Source of the DNA: Zygnema cylindricum
Lineage: Eukaryota > Streptophyta > Zygnematophyceae > Zygnematales > Zygnemataceae
Length of the DNA stretch: 14,124 bases
Direction of reading: 5' to 3'
Assembly: GCA_037447655.1 (NCBI GenBank)
Contig: JBBHKE010002535.1
Location: 129,238-143,361, forward strand
Each line of letters begins with the position of its first letter. The stretch's first letter is position 1. The notes under the pieces were generated by a model. The model did not search any database and had not been told where the DNA came from. It saw only the letters and a list, made by a program, of their open reading frames with translations. The position numbers and the translations under genes are program-made. Below are positions 1-7,566 of the stretch, one piece after another.

Positions 1-16
1 CAACGCGATCGATACA

Positions 17-54
17 TCCAGATGAACTCTAAGAATAAGTGGTCCAGATGAACT
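17..54. repeat. 26 bp spaced direct repeat
   Basis: The 12-mer TCCAGATGAACT occurs at 17-28 and again at 43-54, a period of 26 bases. The intervening bases include GAATAAG. A similar arrangement with the same period recurs at 586-623. No coding capacity is evident. It may be the edge of a decayed tandem array. Confidence 0.6.
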
Positions 55-167
55 GATAAATTTGATTGACGATCAGTTGGATCATGATATGTCGACATGT
101 GCACCTGGAAGTGCCAGTTAGCTCTAGATAGGTTTTGAAGGAAGATCTTGATATGTCGAGTTAGATG

Positions 168-275
168 TAATACGCCGCAACGATACGACGCGACGATGCG
201 ACGACGCGATGATTCAACGATGCGGCGATTCAACGATACGACGCGACCAGACCTTAGCGTCGACGCGATGATATA
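168..275. repeat. CpG-dense degenerate short-motif array
   Basis: This stretch is built from variants of CGATACGACGCGAC, GATTCAACGATGCG and GACGCGATGAT. A 17-mer starting CAACGATACG is present exactly at 178-194 and 231-247. GATTCAACGAT occurs twice, near 211 and 227. CpG is very frequent, roughly one every four to five bases, which contrasts with the AT-rich rest of the window. No reading frame here resembles a protein. It looks like a degenerate satellite or minisatellite. Confidence 0.65.
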
Positions 276-336
276 TTACATTGTAACATGGTTACAGAAT
301 CGGGCACTTAGTGGCTAGGGCTAGGCTGTTATAGTT

Positions 337-470
337 GCGATTTCAAAGCAGCGCAGTTGCGATTATATAGTAGCGCAGCTGCGATTCCAGACCAGCGCAG
401 CATAGCAACTTAGCGGCGTAGCAACTTAGTAGCGCAGCAGCGTAGCAGCGCAGCATAGCAACGCCGCATA
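337..470. repeat. Degenerate AGCGCAGC-type repeat array
   Basis: The segment is a patchwork of GCAGCGCAG, TAGCGCAGC, CCAGCGCAGCATAGCAAC and AGCGGCGTAGCAAC variants. It includes the perfect 10 bp palindrome CGCAGCTGCG at 374-383. The motif differs from the CGACG-type array upstream, so this is probably a second minisatellite or a diverged continuation. No gene is visible. Confidence 0.6.
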
Positions 471-476
471 ATGTAG

Positions 477-784
477 ATTGAGCTGTATAGTTCTAGAAGG
501 AAGTTTTGGATAGATCTCGATTGACCGTGAAGGTCCACGTGTACAGCTGTATAGTACTAGGTTGACTAGCAGTTAGTTTAAATAGTCAAGTAGACCTGGT
601 GAATAAGAATCTCAAGTAGACCTACATAGCTAGCGCAACCTTGTACTCTATTTCAAGTAATAAAGCGCAACCTTGTCTGTGAGTTTTGTGTGCTCCTGTT
701 GTTGCTATGGGAAGATCCTTGGTGTTTTCCGCTGTGCACGGTGACGTGTTGTGGTGTATTGTCACCTCTTTTACAGAATTGCTT
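477..784. other. Non-coding stretch with short direct repeats
   Basis: I see no gene. TCAAGTAGACCT occurs at 586-597 and 612-623 (period 26). AGCGCAACCTTGT occurs at 632-644 and 664-676 (period 32). A polyadenylation-like AATAAA is at 659-664. AGCTGTATAGT followed by CTAG occurs near 482 and 545. The composition would suit the R/U5 part of an LTR, but no matching copy is present downstream, so I do not call it one. The copia-like reading frame becomes recognisable at about 785. Confidence 0.5.
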
Positions 785-1339
785 CTAGATCTGTTAGCAC
801 CACACCTTACGAGCTTTGGACGAAGAGAAACATGATGTTAGCCACTTTAAAATCTTTGGCAGCAAGTGTTTTATTCTTTATACTTCACAGGATAGATGGA
901 AAATAGAGGCTAAGGGCTTACCAAGAATTTTTATGGGCTATGATGATAATGCAAAATGATATAGAGTTTTTGTATTTGAGAAACACAAAGTGATTATTTC
1001 TAGAAATATCCAGATTAAAGATGAACAGGATTCGGTTTACCTTTTTAAAGTGCCAGATCAATCGGCAAAGGAAAAGCAAGAATATGTCATTTTTCACCAT
1101 ACGCAGCGAGTCTACTTTCCATCGGCAAGTGGGACACCTTCAATTCCTCTAGTGCCTTTACACGATGCTTCACCACAAGCTACGCCTCAGGTGGAAGTAA
1201 CTACTACAGACTCTGTACCAGATCAAGTTACGGTTCAAACTAAACAGAAAAATCAGAGGTTTCGACGATCTCAACCTCAGAATATCCGGGGGAAAGAGAT
1301 CTAGCAGCCGTCTCCAAGCAAGCTCTCACTTTGCTTTTT
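785..1339 (+). pseudogene. Copia integrase C-terminal remnant, element 1
   Basis: Positions 785-830 read like the conserved TTPYELWT segment of copia integrase. A frameshift near 828 then leads into FKIFGSKCF, followed by GYDDNAK and VIISRNIQI, the usual post-core C-terminal blocks. A TGA at 957-959 stands where the family normally has Gly of a KGYR-like motif. From about 1050 to 1339 the frame is the low-conservation hydrophilic linker between integrase and reverse transcriptase, with a stop at 1302-1304. The HHCC zinc finger and the D,D35E catalytic residues are absent because the upstream part is deleted, so no active integrase could come from it. Confidence 0.75.
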
Positions 1340-2286
1340 CTCTAGCTACAGAGGAGCCTCTAACGATCCAGGAGGCCTTCTCATCACCTGAGAGAAATCA
1401 CTGGATCGAGGTGGCAAACGATGAAATGAAGTCTATTATGGAGGCACAGACATGGGAGCTGGTGGATCTTCCTCTGGGCAGAAAAGCCATCGACAGCAAA
1501 TGGGTATTCAAGGTGAAGCTGAACCAAAACAACACCATCGAAAGATATAAGGCTAGGCTAGTGGCCAAGGGGTATAATCAAAAAGAAAGTATCGACTTTG
1601 AAGAATCCTTCTCTCCAGTTGTTAGATTTCCCACTGTCAGAATTTTGCTAAGTCTAGCGGCCATTGAGAATATGGAAATACAACAAATGGATTTTAAAAC
1701 TGCTTTCTTGCATAGAGATTTAGAAGAAACCATTTATATAAAACAACCTAAAATGTACGTTGAAAAGGGAAAGGAAGAATTAGTGTGTAAATTAATGAAA
1801 TCTTTGTATGGGCTAAAACAAGCCCCGCGTTAGTGGAATTTGAAGTTAGATGAGTTTTTGATTGGGCTCGGATTTAAGAGAATTAGCTCAGATCATTCTG
1901 TATATGTCTTACAAGGGGAGGATGGGATACTATACATTGTTGTATATGTGGATGACTTATTATTAATAAGTAAGTCAATGGATGAAATAAACCGCATTAA
2001 AGAGGCTTTAAGGTCTAGGTTCAAGATGAAGGACCTCGGTGAGGCCAAGTATATTTTAAGAACACAGGTAGAAAGAGACAGAAACAAAAGGTTGATTATG
2101 TTAACTCTCAAAGAAGGAATAGGTTACATGTTGGAAAGATTTAAAATGAAAGATGTAAAGGGATCTATAACTCCCATGGATTTTAAGCAAAAATTGGAAG
2201 GAAGGGATTCAGAGTCAGGCATTTTGGTGTGTGAGAGTCTAGAGTCAGGGGAGGAGGAGTTTATTCAAAGCCATATACACAGGTAG
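1340..2286 (+). pseudogene. Copia reverse transcriptase, element 1
   Basis: This is the polymerase domain that copies element RNA into cDNA inside virus-like particles. Recognisable blocks in order are TWELVDLP near 1450, [18 protein letters not shown] near 1545, the first catalytic Asp in [11 protein letters not shown] near 1690, and [10 protein letters not shown] ending at 1830. The active-site YVDD lies at 1945-1956 and MKDLGEAKYIL near 2026. A single TAG at 1831-1833 replaces the Gln of the usual RQWN motif, and the frame then stays open to 2284-2286. The reading frame extends upstream of the first usable start because it was part of a polyprotein. The catalytic aspartates are intact, but the stop and the lost 5' half make it non-functional. 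Confidence 0.88.
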
Positions 2287-2925
2287 TTGGAAGTCTTATA
2301 TATTCTATGAACTGCACGAGACCTGATATTGCAGCAGCTGTGGGGGTCTTGAGTAGAAGTTTACAGAATCCTTAAAAGGCAGACTGGGAAGCAGCAAAAA
2401 GGGTGCTGAGATATCTTGCAGGTACTCAAAATCTTTAGCTTGTACTCGGAGGAGGAGAGGTGAAAATACAGACGTGGAGCGATGCCAACTATGGAGACAT
2501 GCCAACCCGAAAATCTACGACCGGCTTTGTTTTGAAGATTGGAGAGGGAACTTGCTGCTAGAGTAGCAAATTACAAAAGGTTACAACTCAATCCACAATG
2601 GAGTCAGATTATATGGCAGCAGCTTCCGCCCTCAAGGAGCTCCTATGGGTCAAGTCGTTTTACGAAACTTGGGTATATGTAAACTGGTCCTCAAGCTATC
2701 TGGTGTGACAACCAGGCACCCATTGCAATTGCCTCTAACCCCAGCCATCACTTTAAGAGCAAACACATGGATGTTAGACCTCACTTTGTTAGAGAAAAAA
2801 TACTTGCAAAAGTCTTTAAGTTATGTTATTTACCGGACGAGAAGATGGTAGCTAACATGTTAACAAAAGCCCTACCTGCTCCTAAGTTACAATTTTGCAG
2901 AGATGCTATTGGACTAAGTGAGTAG
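2283..2925 (+). pseudogene. Copia RNase H remnant, element 1
   Basis: This is the C-terminal domain that degrades the RNA strand during reverse transcription. After a frameshift from the reverse transcriptase frame it shows GSLIYSMNCTRPDIA, DWEAAKRVLRYLAGT and TWSDANYGD, the last carrying a catalytic Asp near 2475. ESDYMAAASA follows near 2598. Two more frame changes around 2660 and 2695 lead to WCDNQ at 2701, then HHFKSKHMD and a C-terminal stop at 2923-2925. Stops interrupt it at about 2374, at 2436-2438 (a conserved Trp) and at 2559-2561 (the Trp of a W-S-S-K motif). It is clearly dead. Confidence 0.82.
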
Positions 2926-2934
2926 CTGAGTCTA

Positions 2935-2948
2935 AAGATTTAGGGGAG
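2935..2948 (+). promoter_or_regulatory. Polypurine tract of element 1
   Basis: A purine-rich run ending in AGGGGAG lies 10-20 bases after the final stop and directly before TGTTGTAATT. This is the standard arrangement of the plus-strand primer and the 5' end of a 3' LTR in copia elements. Confidence 0.8.
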
Positions 2949-3526
2949 TGTTGTAATTTATAAAATCTTTATTTTAGTAAATAGGGGTAAAAATAACTTA
3001 GATTATTTTTTTAAGTAGTCTACAGTAATGCTTACCTTAATTAGCGTTACAGTAGCAAAAAGTACACTAGGGTGTATTGTACTTTTACAAGGACACGTGT
3101 CGGCAAAAGAACGTATGCAGGTTTTTCGGAGTGCCGCAGACAGTCAGCCACACGCGTCACGCAGTTGACGATATGATTCACAAGATTTGACGAACGGGAT
3201 CTGAAAAGGGTATTCCGAAAATAAATGGTACAGTTCGGCGGTACCATCGTTGATTGAATTTGTTCCAACGGACGCGATTCACTTGGGACCACAAGCGTGA
3301 TAAGCATGAGACCACAAGTGACGAAACACTCAGGTGCTTCGTACTACACGGCCACATTCGGCTGGATTTTAGCGACTCTCGCTGAATAAGCATTTGGAAC
3401 GTTTTGTGTACGGTTGGAACGTTTTGTGTACGGTTGGAACGTTTTGTGTACGGTTCAATATCTGGAAATATGTGAATAACATTGTTCTGTATTTTAGTGT
3501 AATAAAAAATATTGTTCCATTAAACA
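2949..3526 (+). repeat. Probable 3' LTR of element 1
   Basis: The left edge is well supported: TGTTG immediately follows the polypurine tract. The right edge is inferred from AATAAA at 3501-3506 followed by TTAAACA ending at 3526, giving about 578 bases, a normal copia LTR size. Inside are a 9 bp inverted repeat (AAAAGTACA at 3058-3066 with TGTACTTTT at 3078-3086) and a 3 x 20 bp tandem repeat. No 5' partner LTR is present in the window, so the length cannot be confirmed. Confidence 0.55.
3396..3455. repeat. Three perfect 20 bp tandem repeats
   Basis: The unit GGAACGTTTTGTGTACGGTT occurs three times without a mismatch or gap. It lies inside the probable 3' LTR of element 1, upstream of the AATAAA. 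That would be the U3 region, where other plant copia LTRs carry tandem enhancer boxes. The regulatory reading is an inference. Confidence 0.9.
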
Positions 3527-3916
3527 GGTTTTTAGAAAGTAATAATTAGGGTTTTGAGATACAGTGACGTACAGGGAGGATACGTTGTCGTTAGTCAGGA
3601 TAAAAACCGTAGTAACGGTTACCCAAATTAGTGTAGATCAATATATACAAACTGTGAGTATATAACTTAGGTCTTAGCCAATTTTGTAGTTTCCAGTATT
3701 GGGAATATGATTTTCTAAGGGCAATTTTTGGGAAACATCCAGACATCATATATTATGGTTTACTTGGTCATTTGGGCTGCAATTTTGGGAGTTCTCAGTT
3801 TACATTATTTTTTATCTTTGTGGAAAATTTGAGGCCTTTTGGCTATCTGAGTCTTATTTTGTGTCTATTCAAAGTTGGCCGTTGAGTAGGTACTTTGATA
3901 GTTTCCACTGTATTTC
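3527..3916. other. Non-coding stretch, nothing recognised
   Basis: This is AT-rich sequence without a supported gene. It contains a short inverted repeat ACCGT-AGTA-ACGGT near 3608 and a TATATATA-like patch near 3641. It could be LTR or leader of the Gag remnant that starts at 3917, but there is no second copy to compare. Confidence 0.4.
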
Positions 3917-4021
3917 ATGTCTACTTCCACTACTACTGCTGGTTCTTCTCTTGCAACGGTGGTTGTAGAACAACAAAATGAAAGATCGTTGTTTTTTTTG
4001 TTTGAATGTTTTTTATCTTAG
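3917..4021 (+). pseudogene. Possible copia Gag N-terminus
   Basis: An ATG opens a 34-codon frame beginning MSTSTTTAGSS, then becomes Phe-rich and stops at 4019-4021. A Ser/Thr-rich start is common in plant copia Gag proteins, and a clear Gag fragment in the same orientation begins at about 4381. I infer that the two were once one gene, now separated by about 360 bases of unrelated sequence. Taken alone, this short frame would not be convincing. Confidence 0.3.
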
Positions 4022-4380
4022 TTTCATAGCATATTGAATGATAAAAGATAAGAAAAATAAATCAGGAAGCCATGGCGGAAAGTTTACGTATTGATGACGT
4101 CACAAGGTAGCATGACTTCGCTCTGTCACAAAACCCTAACCATCTACAATGTCAATAAAACCTTGATGTCTACAACCATTGTCGTTTTTGTAGACCACAC
4201 CAATTTTTGGAAGTTTCGTAGTCGTCTACATTCCGTTTCATACTTTGTTGCTCATTTTGTAGACCTCTATAACTGCAAGATATTGAAAGTACTGAACGTT
4301 GAAGTAACAATTGATATAGCAACACATTGAAAAGTACACCAAAAAATATGCGCTAAAATCCAAATTAACATTTTAAATTT
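4022..4380. other. Non-coding insert between Gag-like pieces
   Basis: I see no gene. GTCTACA and TGTAGAC form two inverted pairs, 4168-4174 with 4189-4195 and 4224-4230 with 4258-4264. There is a CRE/as-1-like palindrome TGACGTCA at 4095-4102 and a telo-box-like AAACCCTAA at 4131-4139. An ATG in a favourable context at about 4073 opens only a 12-codon frame. It may be a small non-autonomous insertion; no clear terminal repeats or target duplication were found. Confidence 0.4.
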
Positions 4381-4790
4381 TTGGTTACAGGGGCGCACGA
4401 CAATGCGCACGTGCGCCTAGTAATGGCGTTGACGATAGAGAGGACGCAACTCATTCGAGGCGCCTCCACGCTGGCCGACGCTTGGTCTCACTTGACAGCT
4501 ATTTACGCACAAACTGGATGGGTGGCCCTTTGCATTCAAACGCGCGCTTATTCCAATTTAATGAACAAAACGACAGATTCCATGCAATATTGGATACGTA
4601 ATGTGTATATCACCTCAAAGAAGTGTGAAATGATTGGAGTCCACTTGTGTGATGAAGATTTGTTGTCCACTTTATTGGGGGGGTTTACCAAAATCTTTTG
4701 CCCCTTTCATCTCTCTCTTTTGATAATCGTGAAAAAATTCAAACAAACTTGAAAATCGAACAACTAGCAAACGTAATAATTATGAATAAA
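4381..4790 (+). pseudogene. Copia-type Gag (UBN2-like) fragment
   Basis: The frame carries the pattern of the copia Gag polypeptide family: a helix ending near RTQLIRGASTLADAWSHL, then AIYAQTG, a Q-T-R-A-Y-S-N-L segment, and CDEDLLSTLLGGF near 4650-4685. Family members normally have A-W-x-x-L-x-x-x-Y, L-x-x-L and D-E-D-x-x-x-x-L-L-x-G-L at these places. After about 4690 the match moves to another frame (SFDNREKIQTNLKIEQLA), so there is a frameshift near a G-run at 4678-4684. The N-terminus, the zinc knuckle and everything downstream are missing. It differs in sequence from the Gag of the minus-strand element, so it is a third copia family. Confidence 0.6.
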
Positions 4791-5335
4791 ATAATTTTTG
4801 TCAAAAAATTTAAACGCCAATGGCCGAATTACCGGTACACAGAGGCTTGTCTGTTTCCAAAATAATGACGTTGAGCGATCGACGACGCTTGACATAAAGG
4901 CCAAAAACAGAAATAACTCTTATAAATTTAAAAACAAAAGTTGCTCCTAAAGATTCAGTAAATTGGAGATGATGGAATTGAACGAAGAAAATTTCCCACA
5001 CAGTTGAAAAAAAAAATTATAACCCACAAAAATGAATAGCATGACATTTGCTGTTTTTTATAAAAAAATACCTAAAATGCCTTTTGTTGTCGCACAGAAA
5101 TGCGGTTCCGTTTTGCGTCTTCCCCTTCGCCGACAGGTGTCCAATAATGTTCCTACGCCGTACGTGTGAAATCACGTGTGATTGCTACAGTGGAATTACG
5201 TCAAAGAAAGTTGAGAAAGGGTATGAGGGGGAAGGAAGGAGGTGCCTTGATGGAATTCTAGTTTGATGAAATGGCGTCCGTTGGTCGAGACCCCTCCACT
5301 TCCTCTATACGGAAAAAGGTGCACGGAAAAAAGTA
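4791..5335. other. Non-coding stretch, nothing recognised
   Basis: There is no supported gene. The first part is A-rich. Short frames exist around 5048-5266 and 5271-5480, but they have no recognisable motifs and biased composition. An approximate 14 bp direct duplication of ACGGAAAAA(A/G)GTGC type lies near 5309-5336. Confidence 0.4.
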
Positions 5336-5376
5336 CGTACAGGCTGTAAACGTACAGGCTGTAAACGTGCAGTCTG
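5336..5376. repeat. 15 bp tandem repeat, about 2.7 copies
   Basis: CGTACAGGCTGTAAA is present at 5336-5350 and 5351-5365 without mismatch, followed by a partial diverged copy CGTGCAGTCTG at 5366-5376 and then a T-run. Function unknown. Confidence 0.85.
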
Positions 5377-5461
5377 TTTTTTTTTTAGGAAAATTTTGTC
5401 AAAAACCTCTGACGCGTGCGAAATCATATGTATATTCGGCCACGTCGTGGAACTTTATTTT

Positions 5462-5483
5462 AAATCACCTCGCGAGGTGATTT
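5462..5483. repeat. Perfect 22 bp palindrome
   Basis: AAATCACCTCG at 5462-5472 is followed directly by its exact reverse complement at 5473-5483, with no loop. The centre is TCGCGA. The surroundings are AT-rich. It could be the core of a decayed miniature inverted-repeat element or a dimeric protein-binding site; no longer flanking inverted arms are evident. Confidence 0.9.
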
Positions 5484-6669
5484 TATTAAAGTTTGAAGTT
5501 GATCTGGAAGGACGCGAAAGTGGGTCGAAACTCGCTAAACGATAAACTGAATTGCGATAGACGACAAACTGCGGTACAACTAAAGTTTTAATGGAACGTA
5601 ACTTGTACGGTGGTAATTTGGATTTTTTGGTACGGCTGCAATTTTTTTCCTTTTTTTCCAAGTTACAAAGGAAAACGACAGAAAATAACTGTAACTTTAG
5701 CACATGGGAAAGTGTCCTATTTGTAAAGACATTATTAAAGTAAAGAAACAAACAGTGTTAGTATTTCTTTTTTGGGTTGAATAACGCCAACAACTTTTAA
5801 CGCTAATTTATACATTTAACAATTATTTGGAAAGAAATTGCCATAGTGTCTCCGCTATGACCTGTGTTCACATAGTCGACGTTTGACAATGTGGGAAAAT
5901 CTTCCCCCCCGTCTTCATTATTAAGAACCGAATTTGAGTGCGTTTTCTTGTGCCGACGCACCCACTTTCTAGTGTCAACACCATTATATGACCCTTATTG
6001 TGTACGTTTGTACGAAATAACGAGCAATTTTAGTATAAACTAACAGATTCCCTATACAACACTATTTAAAAACTGTCGAATCAGAGTAATCGACACTTAT
6101 TTCACCGCACCTATACGAGTGTAAAGGAAAAAATAAAATCATTTATTATATTTTAGGTTTAAGGTTCAAAGTTTAGGGGCGACGAATCAGTGCTATTAAC
6201 ACTAACAACGATTCACGATGTAGTTTTTAGACCAAGTTTCAATCACCAAAAAAATACAGCGTTAATCGTTGTAAGTGTAGAAAAATGATTATTGTAAAGA
6301 AAAAAATAGTGTTATTAACGCTATTTGGGGTTCACATGCTCTAAAAACAAAAAAAAAATTACGTTGATTAACACATATAATCCTACACCATGGATCGCTA
6401 TTACTGAAAATAACACTAACGATGCTCCCAAATTTTGACCCTCGAACATAAAATAGAATTATTAATTCTAATTTTCCCTTCACAATTATACAAGTAAAGA
6501 TTTAATTAACATAAAATACTATAATTTGGACACTTTTGAAAAAGTGTAGTGTAGAAAATGTGTCAATCCGTTCTAAAGTTGCTCATTATCCTGTTCAAAC
6601 GCTAGATAACAACGTCAACATGGGAAATTGAATACGTCGTTACCAAAAAAACGCATAACAATTTGATTC
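5484..6669. other. AT-rich non-coding region with hairpin motifs
   Basis: No gene is supported. Several inverted motifs cluster here. One is the 15-base pair ACACTAACAACGATT at 6199-6213 with its near-complement at 6264-6278 (14 of 15). A hairpin at 6304-6326 has an 11 bp stem with one mismatch around AAATAGTGTTA. ACACTTTT at 6530-6537 pairs with AAAAGTGT at 6540-6547. The core TTAAC(G/A)CTA recurs near 5799, 6196, 6314 and 6411. This may be a nest of old miniature transposons. Confidence 0.45.
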
Positions 6670-6890
6670 TGCAATTATGTGGTCTCCATAGACCCACAAA
6701 ATAGGTAGCCTATTTTAAGCCTCTTGGATATTAATTCCCCTTTCACTTTTCCACTGAATAAGTGCCACCCAGGGAAAAACATATTCTGACCACCCTCACT
6801 TGTGTGAGGACCGGACTCCCTTGAGCCGAACGCAAAAATAATCATTGAATTTGCTCCCATGAGCAGTAAGTTATGGCTGGTCAAAGATGA

Positions 6891-6900
6891 CCTTTATAGT
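6891..6900 (-). promoter_or_regulatory. TATA box in 3' LTR
   Basis: On the minus strand the sequence reads ACTATAAAGG. It lies within a 49-base block (6865-6913) identical in both LTRs while the rest has diverged by more than a tenth, which supports it as the LTR core promoter. Transcription would run toward lower coordinates. Confidence 0.6.
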
Positions 6901-7130
6901 TACAAGCTCTCTTGCATAGATGTACCTAAATTTCACTAAATCCTAGTCTCTCTAATCACGTCTACCTACTACTAAACCCTAGTCCAATAGGAAGACTGTA
7001 TAGTACAAAAAGGTATAGTGGCCGATGTACTTATTGTACGGCTATTGTACGACATGACCTTCAAGGTGACGCTTCTCAAATCAGCAGCCATGGTTCCTCC
7101 TCCTCTTCCTCGGTATCCAATATTGTGGAG

Positions 7131-7138
7131 CCACGTGG
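7131..7138. promoter_or_regulatory. G-box palindrome in 3' LTR
   Basis: CCACGTGG contains the CACGTG core bound by plant bZIP and bHLH factors. It is retained in the partner LTR at 12471-12478, about 210-240 bases upstream of the TATA box in element orientation, and is followed by a TGACG motif at about 7146. Confidence 0.45.
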
Positions 7139-7308
7139 CATTGCGTGACGTTATCTCCAAAGGTCTCCAAAAAGCTCATTGCGGGTGGCGGCTGCAGCGT
7201 CGGCCGTCCGATCAATTAAATTTACCAGGTTTGGATTCGCTTCTCTACATGAATTTTTTCACATGTGTCTCTTCGTCAAATTGGTATGATTTAGCCAACG
7301 TGTCAAAA

Positions 7309-7322
7309 GATAAGTACTTATC
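7309..7322. repeat. 14 bp palindrome in 3' LTR
   Basis: GATAAGTACTTATC is a perfect palindrome, preserved without change at 12649-12662 in the other LTR. The flanking bases are also well conserved in both copies. Confidence 0.85.
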
Positions 7323-7345
7323 AAACTTCATGAGTGTATCGTTTC

Positions 7346-7411
7346 GTTAGCGCTTAAGGCGTACGGCTATATTGAATCTGTAGGTCGTTGGTTCAATTCT
7401 TGTTTAGGACA
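7346..7411 (+). other. tRNA-like module in 3' LTR
   Basis: The plus strand (antisense to the element) has an A-box-like TTAGCGC...AAGGCG and a B-box-like GGTTCAATTC at about 7390-7399. Between them, TACGG (7362-7366) can pair with CTGTA (7378-7382) like an anticodon stem, but around an 11-base loop. The acceptor stem does not form. This is a degenerate tRNA-related sequence, not a tRNA gene. The partner copy is at 12688-12758. Confidence 0.35.
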
Positions 7412-7437
7412 CCCATTTTGATAAAAAAAACTCTCTT

Positions 7438-7566
7438 CTTTTGTCTGCTACCTTCTGAATAAGGCAATAACCATGGTGTGTCTTTGATCCTCTCTCTATC
7501 TTTAGAGTTTACCTAAAATAGAGAAGTGAACTGTTAATTACCTCTTTTCAACACTCACTTTAATTC
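7438..7566 (-). other. 3' untranslated segment and polypurine tract of element 2
   Basis: About 130 bases separate the RNase H stop from the 3' LTR. Adjacent to the LTR edge the minus strand reads AAAAGAAGAGAG (about 7432-7443), a suitable polypurine tract for plus-strand priming. The rest has no recognised function. Confidence 0.5.

Larger units (their letters stand above)
785..3526 (+). mobile_element. 5'-truncated Ty1/copia retrotransposon, element 1
   Basis: The domains run integrase C-terminus, reverse transcriptase, RNase H, polypurine tract and 3' LTR, which is the Ty1/copia order (integrase before reverse transcriptase). Gag, protease and the integrase catalytic core are missing, and no 5' LTR is recognised upstream. 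The coding region carries in-frame stops and several frameshifts, so it is a pseudo-element. Reverse transcriptase is about 70% identical by eye to the minus-strand element at 6670-12782, so the two are related but distinct families, probably of the Tnt1/Tork lineage (inference). The right edge at about 3526 is a guess from a TG...CA-like end after an AATAAA; it could be elsewhere. Confidence 0.85.
6670..7437 (-). repeat. 3' LTR of element 2
   Basis: This is the downstream LTR in element orientation and aligns end to end with 12041-12782. It starts TGCAATT on the plus strand. The opposite end is less certain, since homology continues past GGACA (7411) through TTTTGATAAAA to a CTCTCTT run. Compared with its partner it has about 26 extra bases near 7087-7112 and a 7-base deletion near 7353. 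It holds a fully conserved TATA-containing block (6865-6913), a G-box CACGTG within 7131-7138, a 14 bp palindrome (7309-7322) and a tRNA-like module (7346-7411). Confidence 0.88.

Noticed and set aside
1-784. 5' LTR of element 1
   Set aside because: It has an AATAAA and lies just before integrase-like sequence, but it shows no similarity to the 3' LTR starting at 2949, and there is no primer-binding site.
3047-3393. Overlapping minus-strand ORFs in the 3' LTR of element 1
   Set aside because: They lie within an LTR and have no recognisable sequence features.
5048-5480. Two adjacent short plus-strand ORFs as host exons
   Set aside because: No motif, no convincing splice sites, and a tandem repeat inside; nothing separates them from chance frames.
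7018-7350. 110-residue plus-strand ORF and its counterpart at 12439-12768
   Set aside because: Both are inside LTRs; the frame is not preserved by the length differences between the two LTRs and no protein motif is seen.
7346-7420. Functional tRNA gene
   Set aside because: A- and B-box-like sequences are present, but there is no acceptor stem and the anticodon-like loop has 11 bases; reported only as a tRNA-like module.
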